From an uncultured Agathobacter sp. (lineage in GTDB: Bacteria; Bacillota; Clostridia; Lachnospirales; Lachnospiraceae): a DNA stretch of 12,809 nucleotides. The notes under the pieces are model-generated. The model searched no databases and had not been told where the DNA came from. It saw only the letters and a program-made list of their open reading frames with translations. Made by a program: the position numbers and the translations under genes. The first letter of the stretch is position 1. Each line of letters opens with the position of its first letter. This document shows positions 1 through 6,273 of this stretch, one piece after another. The stretch spans positions 1 to 12,809 of the forward strand of contig CAJUND010000050.1 in assembly GCA_910587655.1 (NCBI GenBank). The letters run 5' to 3'.

Positions 1-1
1 C

Positions 2-67
2 CACCAGGAATATCTGGAGGAATGGCTGTCAGAATACGGGGAAATTCCGGACTGGACGGAAAAATAG
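2..67 (+). CDS. 3' end of an unrecognised gene (partial)
   Basis: An open frame enters from the left edge and ends at TAG 65-67 after 21 visible codons. The visible tail is acidic and contains two tryptophans (ending DWTEK). Of the three forward frames this is the most protein-like, but it is too short to assign a family. It happens to share a reading frame with the chemoreceptor gene at 209, but a promoter and ribosome binding site lie between them, so they are probably separate genes. No terminator is evident between 67 and 150. Confidence 0.4.
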   Translation, partial: HQEYLEEWLSEYGEIPDWTEK

Positions 68-149
68 GAATCAGACTATGTATTTGATAAAATGTTGACA
101 TCTGGCTTTGCGGAGAAAGAGGGACTGGAGTTTTTAAGAAAAGTTATTG

Positions 150-178
150 TTGAAATTTCCCGGAATTTAAGATATATT
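150..178 (+). promoter_or_regulatory. Promoter of the PocR chemoreceptor gene
   Basis: A -35 box TTGAAA (150-155) and a -10 box TATATT (173-178) are separated by exactly 17 bases. Transcription would start near 185, about 24 bases before the ATG at 209. A strong Shine-Dalgarno site (AAGGGGG, 197-203) lies 5 bases before that ATG. Both signals point to 209 as the original start, not the in-frame ATG at 350. Confidence 0.6.
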
Positions 179-208
179 GTTAGCAGTGAATCTGATAAGG
201 GGGATTGT

Positions 209-991
209 ATGGAACTAAAAGATTTTATGGATTTAAAGCAGCTCCAGGAAATATAGGATAATTTTTCCGATGCGACAGGACTTGCAGCCATTGCAGTAGG
301 CAAACACGGAGAGTATCTGACAAAAGGAAGTAATTTTACTGATTTCTGCATGAAGTATACACGCGGGTCTGCGGAAGGGAACAAACGCTGTGTGAAATGT
401 GACAATGAGTGCAGCGGTACATATTTCTGCCATGCAGGACTGATGGATTTTTCCATAGATATTGTGGTAAATGATGAAAAAATGGGAGCTGTTATTGGAG
501 GCCAGGTTCTTCCGGAACCGCCGAATGATGATGCATTCAGGGAAACGGCGAAAGAACTTGGAATTGATCCTGAAAAATATATTGAAGCTCTCCATAAAGT
601 ACCTGTCAGCAGCGAAGAAAAGATACGCGCATCTGCAAAGCTTCTGGGAGAGATTGTAAATCAGCTTGTCAACCTTGAATATTTCAGGCATAATAATATG
701 GACAAGCTTGAGGTGATGAATGAAAATGTCGTAAAGTCAGGTGAACTGGTGCAGGAGATAAATGAAAATACCGGGCAGCTGAAAGAAATTGCGAAACGGC
801 AGACCATTCTTGCACTGAATGCTGCGATAGAGGCGGCGAGAAGCGGAGAGGCGGGTGTCGGGTTTGCAGTTGTTGCAAAAAGTATGCAGGATCTGTCCGG
901 ACAGTCAGCCGGTATTTACAATGACATACAGAAATCCGTGGAGGAAATTACATCATTGATTAATTCCATCACATCGCTTTTTGTAAAATAA
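209..991 (+). pseudogene. PocR-domain soluble methyl-accepting chemotaxis protein, broken by in-frame TAG at codon 16
   Basis: The ancestral frame of 260 codons begins at ATG 209, with promoter and AAGGGGG site in place, and is interrupted by TAG at 254-256. Translation reads cleanly on both sides of the stop (LQEI, stop, DNFSDATGLAAIAV), so a CAG to TAG transition is the simplest explanation. Residues about 5-155 resemble the PocR ligand-binding domain and contain a cysteine cluster (C47, C61, C64, C68, C74). Residues about 170-255 are a short methyl-accepting signalling tip with the hallmark ALNAAIEAARSGEAGVGFAVVA. No signal peptide, transmembrane helix or HAMP domain is seen, so this would be a cytosolic receptor. 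An intact 213-codon frame remains from ATG 350, and a gene caller would probably report 350-991. That product would lose the first 47 residues, including C47, and no good ribosome binding site precedes 350. A sequencing error or natural suppression remains possible. Confidence 0.8.
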
Positions 992-1005
992 TGAATACTT
1001 TTATT

Positions 1006-1050
1006 GCGGATCTCGTTTTCATAAAGAAAACGGTCCGCATGCTTTTATAT
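1006..1050 (+). terminator. Terminator hairpin after the chemoreceptor gene, probably shared with the opposing ABC operon
   Basis: An inverted repeat with arms GCGGA and CGTTTTC (1006-1020) pairs with GAAAACG and TCCGC (1026-1038) across a loop of about 5 bases, with a small bulge. A T-rich tract follows on the plus strand. On the minus strand the same hairpin lies downstream of the ABC permease stop at 1090 and is followed by a weaker AT-rich stretch, so it may end transcription from both sides. Confidence 0.65.
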
Positions 1051-1089
1051 TTAGCAGGAAAAAATAAATAAAAATTTTTCTGTTTTTGG

Positions 1090-1893
1090 CTAATTCCCCG
1101 TACTTTTATACCTCTTCACACTAATACGCCAGAAAAGATACGCCGCTGCATAAATAACGATTCCTGCAAACGGCGCAAGATACATATATATTTCCGGGTA
1201 CTGCGCCATATCAGGTTTGCGGAGGAGATACTGTGCCGGAAAGTAATTCACGAATGCAAAAGGCACAATATATATCATAATCATCTGTATTATTTTAGGA
1301 TAAATGCTTACAGGATAACCGGCAAATTTACGCATGTTCCAGTAAAAAATATTCCGGATGCTGTCCGTTTCCACAAAATAAAAGCTGAGTGAGGAAAATA
1401 TAATAAACATTCCTCCCTGTATTAAAACGCCTCCGATGATTGCTGCAGTATAATATAATATTGTCCCGAAATTCCACTGGATTCCCACCCGGCCTGCCGA
1501 TACCAGAAACAGGATGACACCAAGTGTACCGTGCCCGATTGATGCGATAATATCCGCATTATTTAAAACCAGCTGGAACAGAAGTCCTCTTGGGCGCACC
1601 ATCAGCCGGTCAAACCTGCCATCCCGTATCGTGTCGGAAAAATACCTTAAATCTGCGAACAGTGATACAACAAACGCATAGGTTAAAAACAGCAGACTGA
1701 ATAAAAACAGCATTTCATTTACATTCCACTCATTAATCCGGTCAAATTTTATAAGAGCCAGATAGATTACAATAATATTTGCCGATTCCCTTAAAAACAC
1801 GGCAAGAGCCGCCACGGCAGAGTCCACGCGGTACTGCATTCTGGTATGAATACTCATTTTCAGGGACTGCAGTGCAATTCGTAATTCTCCCAT
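1090..1893 (-). CDS. ABC-2 type exporter permease (second permease of the four-gene operon)
   Basis: A 267-residue integral membrane protein with about six hydrophobic segments, near residues 25-48, 60-80, 112-133, 143-170, 202-220 and 238-256. After the second segment comes a cytoplasmic motif, IRDGRFDRLMVRP (89-101), typical of the ABC-2 permease group paired with NatA/DrrA-like ATPases (COG3694/COG4587-like). Near the end, PVSIYPKIIQ (194-203) and PFAFVNYFPA (211-220) are also characteristic of that group. It is the last gene of the operon, 18 bases after the previous permease, with AAAGGA about 11 bases before its ATG. It should form half of the membrane channel with the permease at 1912. 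The family is confident. The substrate cannot be told from sequence; lipid, peptide or drug export are all possible. Confidence 0.85.
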   Translation of the reverse strand: MGELRIALQSLKMSIHTRMQYRVDSAVAALAVFLRESANIIVIYLALIKFDRINEWNVNEMLFLFSLLFLTYAFVVSLFADLRYFSDTIRDGRFDRLMVRPRGLLFQLVLNNADIIASIGHGTLGVILFLVSAGRVGIQWNFGTILYYTAAIIGGVLIQGGMFIIFSSLSFYFVETDSIRNIFYWNMRKFAGYPVSIYPKIIQMIMIYIVPFAFVNYFPAQYLLRKPDMAQYPEIYMYLAPFAGIVIYAAAYLFWRISVKRYKSTGN

Positions 1894-1911
1894 AATTGTT
1901 CACGTCCTTTC

Positions 1912-2700
1912 TTATCCTCCCTGTACCACCAGCTTTTTTACTCCCTTTTTCCAGAAAATATTACCTGCCAGGTAAAGCGCCAGAATCCATATGCACTGAA
2001 TCATGATGCCTTTAAAAATATCCATACCCGACAACTGCCCAAGATAGATTCTGACCGGAGTAAAATAAATAGACTCAAACGGGGTACAGGATATGACTGT
2101 TTTCAGGGGTCCCGGCATGAACCAGAGCGGCAGCAGAGAGCCGGACAGAATATTAATAAAAACATTTTTTATAGTCACAATACCCCATACACTGAACAGC
2201 CAGAAGCTCCATGTCTGGACAATAAAGCTGATCAGCCATAAAACCAGATACCCCAGAATCATGCTAAACAGCATAAGTACCAGGTTTGCAAAACTTTTCG
2301 GCATGCAGATGTCTGTATACAGACACGTCAAAAGCAGTGCGGGAAAGAAATGGAAAATAACCTTAAAAAGTCCTTCCCCTATATTTTCTGACAGCATTCT
2401 GAGCTTAAAGTTTACGGGTTTCAGAAACTCGTTTGTGATACTCCCGTCTTTAATCTTATCCTGCATAAACATTTCATTAAAGGTAAACGCCTGCGACAGT
2501 CCCAGGGCAATCACAAAGTTTGTTGCGACCATCTGATAGGTTACACCGTCGATGGTACTGGCGTCTCCATATAAAGCTTTGTATATGCATAAATATACCG
2601 CGATTGTAATCAGCGTGTTTATCATGCCCATAAAGAAATCCAGCCGGTAAACCATTTTGTTTTGAAACTTTTTTAATGCAAATTCCAGATAGATACGCAT
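1912..2700 (-). CDS. ABC-2 type exporter permease (first permease of the four-gene operon)
   Basis: A 262-residue membrane protein with about six hydrophobic segments, near residues 21-41, 56-76, 112-130, 139-161, 170-197 and 231-249. Between helices 2 and 3 is DKIKDGSITNEFLKPVNFKL (81-100), the same type of cytoplasmic motif as in the next permease, marking the ABC2_membrane_6-like group. An excellent Shine-Dalgarno site (AAGGAGG) lies 6 bases before ATG 2698-2700, and the gene begins 11 bases after the ATPase stop. The two permeases share layout but little obvious sequence beyond motifs, so the transporter core is probably a heterodimer. The exported substrate is unknown. Confidence 0.85.
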   Translation of the reverse strand: MRIYLEFALKKFQNKMVYRLDFFMGMINTLITIAVYLCIYKALYGDASTIDGVTYQMVATNFVIALGLSQAFTFNEMFMQDKIKDGSITNEFLKPVNFKLRMLSENIGEGLFKVIFHFFPALLLTCLYTDICMPKSFANLVLMLFSMILGYLVLWLISFIVQTWSFWLFSVWGIVTIKNVFINILSGSLLPLWFMPGPLKTVISCTPFESIYFTPVRIYLGQLSGMDIFKGIMIQCIWILALYLAGNIFWKKGVKKLVVQGG

Positions 2701-2711
2701 CAGTTTCCTCC

Positions 2712-3668
2712 TTACTGTTTTTCATTTAAAATTATGGAAGAACCTTCATAAATATCCCGGATAATTTCGTCAATTTCCGGTTCGCAGATGGATATATCCT
2801 TTACCTGGTTTTCCCTGAAAATTTCTTCCATAATCTGATTCATGGGTTTTTTGCCGGTATCAAATGTCTGTACTTCTTTTCTTCCGTCTTCCAGGATTAA
2901 TTCAATATTTTTAATGCTGGTATAGCGGTTTTTAATATCCTGAATGCTGCCGTCATAAATCTTTTTTCCGGAATCAATAATAATCAGGCGTTCACAGATT
3001 TTTTCGATATCCTGCATGTCATGTGTGGTAAAAATAATGGTGATATCGTTTTTCTCATTCATGTAACGGATAAAATTCCTTATTTTTTCTTTTGCCACAA
3101 CATCAAGTCCTATGGTAGGTTCATCAAAAAAGACAATTTTAGGGGAATGCAAAAGTGCAGCTACAATATCCCCGCGCATTCGCTGTCCCAGTGACAGCTG
3201 CCGGACTGGCTGATAAAGAAAGCTCTCCATATCCAGAAGTTCCGTGAACTGGTGCAGGTTTTCTTCATACTGTTCTTTCGGGATTTTGTATATATATTTC
3301 ATCAGTTCAAAACTTTCAATCAGTGGGAGATCCCAGTTTAACTGTGATTTCTGCCCAAATACAACACCGATATTTTTTACATACTGCTTTCTTTGCTTAT
3401 AAGGAATAAATCCGTCAATTTTCACACTTCCGTCATCCGGATATAAAATACCGGACAGCATCTTAATAGTGGTGGATTTGCCGGCGCCGTTCGGGCCGAT
3501 AAAACCAACGATTTCCCCCTTTTTTATTGTAAAACTGATATCATCCACTGCCCGCTTAATTTCATATTTGCGTTTAAAAAGATGCCGGATGGAATTTCCC
3601 ATTCCCTGCTCACGTCTGGCAATTTTGTAGTACCGCTTTACATGGCTGACTTCTATCATGTGTTCCAT
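2712..3668 (-). CDS. ABC exporter ATP-binding protein, NatA/COG4586-like (ATPase 1)
   Basis: A 318-residue nucleotide-binding subunit that would power the adjacent permeases at the cytoplasmic membrane face. All core motifs are visible: Walker A GPNGAGKST (58-66), a Q-loop region GQKSQLNW (105-112), signature LSLGQRMR (158-165), Walker B IVFFDEP (178-184) with catalytic E183, D-loop GLD (187-189) and switch histidine H216. The N-terminal extension (residues 12-40, rich in Arg/Lys) before the core and a C-terminal tail of about 75 residues are typical of COG4586-type ATPases. The signature reads LSLGQ instead of LSGGQ, as in the neighbouring ATPase. ATG 3666-3668 follows AGGAAGGG by 7 bases, and that site overlaps the stop of the upstream ATPase gene, suggesting translational coupling. 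A second ATG three codons in is possible. Confidence 0.9.
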   Translation of the reverse strand: MEHMIEVSHVKRYYKIARREQGMGNSIRHLFKRKYEIKRAVDDISFTIKKGEIVGFIGPNGAGKSTTIKMLSGILYPDDGSVKIDGFIPYKQRKQYVKNIGVVFGQKSQLNWDLPLIESFELMKYIYKIPKEQYEENLHQFTELLDMESFLYQPVRQLSLGQRMRGDIVAALLHSPKIVFFDEPTIGLDVVAKEKIRNFIRYMNEKNDITIIFTTHDMQDIEKICERLIIIDSGKKIYDGSIQDIKNRYTSIKNIELILEDGRKEVQTFDTGKKPMNQIMEEIFRENQVKDISICEPEIDEIIRDIYEGSSIILNEKQ

Positions 3669-3672
3669 TATG

Positions 3673-4575
3673 TTACCCTTCCTTTCCGATAATATTTTTA
3701 ACCGTATCTTCGAGCCCCGGTTCTATAAGTCTGAGATCTTTTATAGTACATTTATTTGTTATAAACCGGAGCAGTTCCTTTTTTTCAATTTCGTTTTGAC
3801 GGAAAAAAATACAGATGCGTTTATGGTCTATGCTGATTTTTCTGATAGGCAGATCTTCAAAATCCGGTATCATGTTGTCCTCCAGAATCATTTGAATCTG
3901 GTAAAGCGGTGCATATTCTTTCATCAGCCGTTCTTTGCTGCCGTCAAAAATAAGGTTTCCGTTATTAACCAGAAGAATCCGCCCGCACAGCCGTTCCACC
4001 TCCATCAGATTATGGCTTGTGTAAATCATTGTGGTAGTTCCGGCTTTTTTCATTTCCTGAAAATATTCATAAATATTCTGTTTTATGGTAAGATCTAGAC
4101 CCAGCATCACTTCATCCATAAGTAAAACGGAAGGTTCTGCCAGTAAGGCATATACAATTTCGCATCTCATTTTTTCCCCCAGGGACAGCTGGATAGGATA
4201 CTTATCGAGCAGATGGGAAATCTTACATAATTCAGTCAGTTCCTCCAGTCTGTTTTTTTTTCCTCCGTACATGTTCTGGCAGTGCAGAAAGGAATCCTTA
4301 ATTTTTATGTCCCGCCACAGCTGGCTTTTCACACCGGAAATATATACAAGCTCTTTTAAGGTATTTGTATCTTTCAGCGGATTCTTTGACTTGTTAATTC
4401 TTAAAAATCCGCTGTCAGCTTCCAGAATGCCTGCCATCAGGTTCAGCAGTGTGGTTTTCCCGGCGCCGTTTTTTCCAAGTAGTCCGACACAGTCCCCCGG
4501 ACGGATATGAAACGTACAGTTTTTAATGATATGCCGGTTTCCGATTTTTTTATTTACATCTTTGAAAACTATCAT
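3673..4575 (-). CDS. ABC exporter ATP-binding protein (ATPase 2, paralog of the next gene)
   Basis: A 300-residue ABC ATPase and the first gene of the exporter operon. Walker A is GKNGAGKTT (34-42), the signature is LSLGEKMR (130-137), Walker B is VLLMDEV (150-156) with catalytic E155, the D-loop is GLD (159-161), and the switch histidine is H188 in YTSHNL. All catalytic residues are present, but the signature has Glu where Gln is usual and the Pro after DE is Val, so it is the more divergent of the pair. The shared LSLG-x-x-MR stretch and similar C-terminal tails mark the two ATPases as paralogs. Four bases separate this stop from the next ATG. An AGGAGA site precedes ATG 4573-4575 by about 7 bases. 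It likely pairs with ATPase 1 as a heterodimer, although two homodimeric transporters cannot be excluded. Confidence 0.88.
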   Translation of the reverse strand: MIVFKDVNKKIGNRHIIKNCTFHIRPGDCVGLLGKNGAGKTTLLNLMAGILEADSGFLRINKSKNPLKDTNTLKELVYISGVKSQLWRDIKIKDSFLHCQNMYGGKKNRLEELTELCKISHLLDKYPIQLSLGEKMRCEIVYALLAEPSVLLMDEVMLGLDLTIKQNIYEYFQEMKKAGTTTMIYTSHNLMEVERLCGRILLVNNGNLIFDGSKERLMKEYAPLYQIQMILEDNMIPDFEDLPIRKISIDHKRICIFFRQNEIEKKELLRFITNKCTIKDLRLIEPGLEDTVKNIIGKEG

Positions 4576-4593
4576 CTGTCTCTCCTGTTTCTA

Positions 4594-4621
4594 ATCATAT
4601 AAAAAAATTCCCACAAGTCAA
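4594..4621 (-). promoter_or_regulatory. Candidate promoter of the four-gene ABC operon, embedded in a terminator
   Basis: Read on the minus strand, TTGACT (4621-4616) and TATGAT (4599-4594) are 16 bases apart. The -35 box lies in the loop and right arm of the terminator hairpin, and the -10 box follows directly after its T-tract. Only 25 bases separate the T-tract from the ATPase 2 start, so any dedicated promoter must overlap the terminator. The inferred leader is about 12 bases, just enough for the AGGAGA site. Confidence 0.4.
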
Positions 4622-4632
4622 TCCTTGTGGGA
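4601..4632 (-). terminator. Rho-independent terminator between the histidine kinase gene and the ABC operon
   Basis: A perfect 8-bp stem, CCCACAAG (4610-4617) with CTTGTGGG (4624-4631), extends by one A-T pair and has a 6-base loop. On the minus strand it is followed by a run of seven T (4607-4601). This is a textbook intrinsic terminator for transcripts coming from the kinase gene. A second inverted repeat, AAACGGC (4634-4640) with GCCGTTT (4657-4663), lies directly before it. Confidence 0.85.
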
Positions 4633-4665
4633 TAAACGGCGAAAATGCTGTGACAAGCCGTTTGT

Positions 4666-5457
4666 TTATGTGTATGTTTCTGAATCCTGTAATCCCGCCG
4701 TTACATGAAACATATCCTGTTCTTCATAAATATCCAGTACGCCGCTGTATTTTTCTATTATTTTTTTTATCTGTTTTATTCCAACTCCGTGTGAGGGTTC
4801 ATTTTTGGAAGTTTTCAGCCCGGGGTTTTGTTTTAAAACGGACTGGTCAATACTGTTTCTGACATGAACGATATCAAAACCTTTCTGGTGTGTAATTGTA
4901 ACAGCAAGCAGTTTCCGTTTGGATTTTACAGCTGCTTCAATTCCATTATCCAGCATATTATTAAGCAGAGAGGAAAAATCTATGCTGTCCATATAGGAAA
5001 AGGACAGGTTTTCTATTTCCGCTTTTATGTCTATTTTTATCTCTTTGGCATATGAAAGTTTGCGGTTGATAATATAATTAAGCAGGGAATTTCCTGCGCT
5101 GACATAGGTGTACATTGCGTTCAGCCTGTCCAGGATTTCGCTGGTATACTGCATGGCTTCCTCAGTTTTGCCTTTTTCCAGAAAAGAAAGGATAACAAGG
5201 GTATGGTTCTTCATATCATGCTTTAATGCCCGGCTCTGGTTCTGGATTTTTATGATTTCATCTGCCATTTCTTTCTGGTATTTGTAGTCATGTTCCATTT
5301 CCGCAAGCTGTTTGGACATGTCCACGTTTTCCATCACATATTTTGTCAGTTCGGCGTCTTTTTCCCGGATCGTTTTTTTTGCGTTTTTTAGTTGTGGGTA
5401 CATGCTGCATATGACTGCGGCTGCAGCAGCCAGAAGAATCATCAGTATAAGTTCCAT
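4666..5457 (-). CDS. GHKL sensor histidine kinase, AgrC-like catalytic half with one membrane helix
   Basis: A 263-residue kinase that should phosphorylate the regulator encoded just upstream. In numbering from ATG 5457, one hydrophobic helix spans about residues 2-17. A charged coiled-coil follows (about 25-75), then the phosphoacceptor region RALKHDMKNH with His80, and a GHKL ATPase domain with N-box LLNNMLDNGIEAA (164-176) and G-box HGVGI (223-227). The typical five to seven helix sensor of AgrC-type kinases is missing. The frame can also start at GTG 5464-5466, overlapping the regulator stop as GTGA. I prefer ATG 5457 because AAGGTGA ends 5 bases before it, leaving almost no room for the GTG. 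The gene ends 35 bases before a strong terminator. No peptide pheromone gene lies nearby, so its signal is unknown. Confidence 0.87.
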   Translation of the reverse strand: MELILMILLAAAAAVICSMYPQLKNAKKTIREKDAELTKYVMENVDMSKQLAEMEHDYKYQKEMADEIIKIQNQSRALKHDMKNHTLVILSFLEKGKTEEAMQYTSEILDRLNAMYTYVSAGNSLLNYIINRKLSYAKEIKIDIKAEIENLSFSYMDSIDFSSLLNNMLDNGIEAAVKSKRKLLAVTITHQKGFDIVHVRNSIDQSVLKQNPGLKTSKNEPSHGVGIKQIKKIIEKYSGVLDIYEEQDMFHVTAGLQDSETYT

Positions 5458-5462
5458 GGCAT

Positions 5463-6176
5463 TCACCTTAAGGAAGCGATAAGCTTCCGCTTCACATCTT
5501 TTTCATAGCTTCTCCCAACCGGAAGCTCCTGCTTTCGGTCATCTGTTCCCATAATTTCCAGGCTGTTTCCGGAATATCTGGTAATGTATCTGGCGTTTGC
5601 CAGATATCCCTTATGACAGCGGATGAAGCCTCTGGGTTCCAGTTCCTTTTCCATTGAGGTCATGGTTTCCCGAAACCGGAAGGTGTCGTTTGCAGTAACA
5701 ATATTTATATAATTTCCTTCGGATTCCAGATAAATGATATCATGAATTTTTATCCTGTAAATTTGGGTTCCCTTTGATAAAACCAGGTCACGTTTTTCAT
5801 GTTCCAGCTCTTTTGCAATGCGGGAGGAAAATTCTTTCAGGTCTTCATCCATACAGGATTTCCGGATAAACGCGAATGGTTTGTACGCAAAGGTTTTGTA
5901 CACCAGGGCGTCATGGCTGGTGACAAATGCCAGAACGGTTTGCGGCGTTTTTTCACTGATGTATTTTGCAATTTCCATGCCGCTGTAGTACGGCATGTCA
6001 ATGTCCAGAAATAAAAGGTCTATGGTTTCTTTTCCAATGCGCTCCATAAGCTCCCTGGAATCCTGGATTAGTACATATTCCGCCTGGATATCCAGAGCTT
6101 CCAGTTCGGTATGGATGCGGTTCTTTAACTGCAGCAGGATTTCGTTTTCATCATCACAGATATATACATGATACAC
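5463..6176 (-). CDS. LytTR-family response regulator
   Basis: A 237-residue DNA-binding response regulator of the AgrA/LytR type. The receiver domain (about 1-120) shows the acidic pair D8-D9 in ICDDENE, phosphoacceptor D58 in FLDIDMP, a Thr in AFVTSHD and the conserved Lys in FIRKS. The LytTR domain (about 135-235) includes IIYLESEGNYINI, GFIRCHKGYLAN and ELPVGRSY. The open frame extends back to 6281, which would overlap the SDR gene. I chose GTG 6174-6176 because AAGGAG (6190-6185) lies 8 bases before it and because the protein then begins directly at the receiver strand (YHVYICDD). It precedes its kinase with only a few bases between them. It could control the exporter operon beyond the terminator, which is inference from position. 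Confidence 0.9.
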   Translation of the reverse strand: MYHVYICDDENEILLQLKNRIHTELEALDIQAEYVLIQDSRELMERIGKETIDLLFLDIDMPYYSGMEIAKYISEKTPQTVLAFVTSHDALVYKTFAYKPFAFIRKSCMDEDLKEFSSRIAKELEHEKRDLVLSKGTQIYRIKIHDIIYLESEGNYINIVTANDTFRFRETMTSMEKELEPRGFIRCHKGYLANARYITRYSGNSLEIMGTDDRKQELPVGRSYEKDVKRKLIASLR

Positions 6177-6225
6177 CGGGCAGTCTCCTTTTTGTGTTTG
6201 TAACATGTGAGGGTGTCTGTGATTT

Positions 6226-6231
6226 ATTATA
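6226..6231 (-). promoter_or_regulatory. Extended -10 promoter of the two-component operon
   Basis: Read on the minus strand, TGCTATAAT gives a consensus -10 with the TGn extension. A 17-base spacing lands on TTTAAT, a weak -35. The inferred start, near 6219, leaves a leader of about 43 bases before GTG 6176. The site lies just past the SDR stop at 6274, where no terminator is seen, so read-through from the SDR gene could also feed this operon. Confidence 0.55.
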
Positions 6232-6273
6232 GCAGATGGTATTGTGAAATTAAACCACTGAATATATTTAGGA

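Noticed and set aside
95..100. TTGACA resembling a -35 box
   Set aside because: No plausible -10 lies 16-18 bases downstream; the TTGAAA/TATATT pair at 150-178 is better placed.
2..256. One gene reading from the left edge through 209 by stop-codon readthrough
   Set aside because: The frame is shared, but TAG 65-67 is followed by a good promoter and ribosome binding site before ATG 209, so separate genes are simpler.
3658..4510. Plus-strand open frames opposite the ABC ATPase genes
   Set aside because: They mirror strongly coding minus-strand genes, lack ribosome binding sites and show no protein-like motifs.
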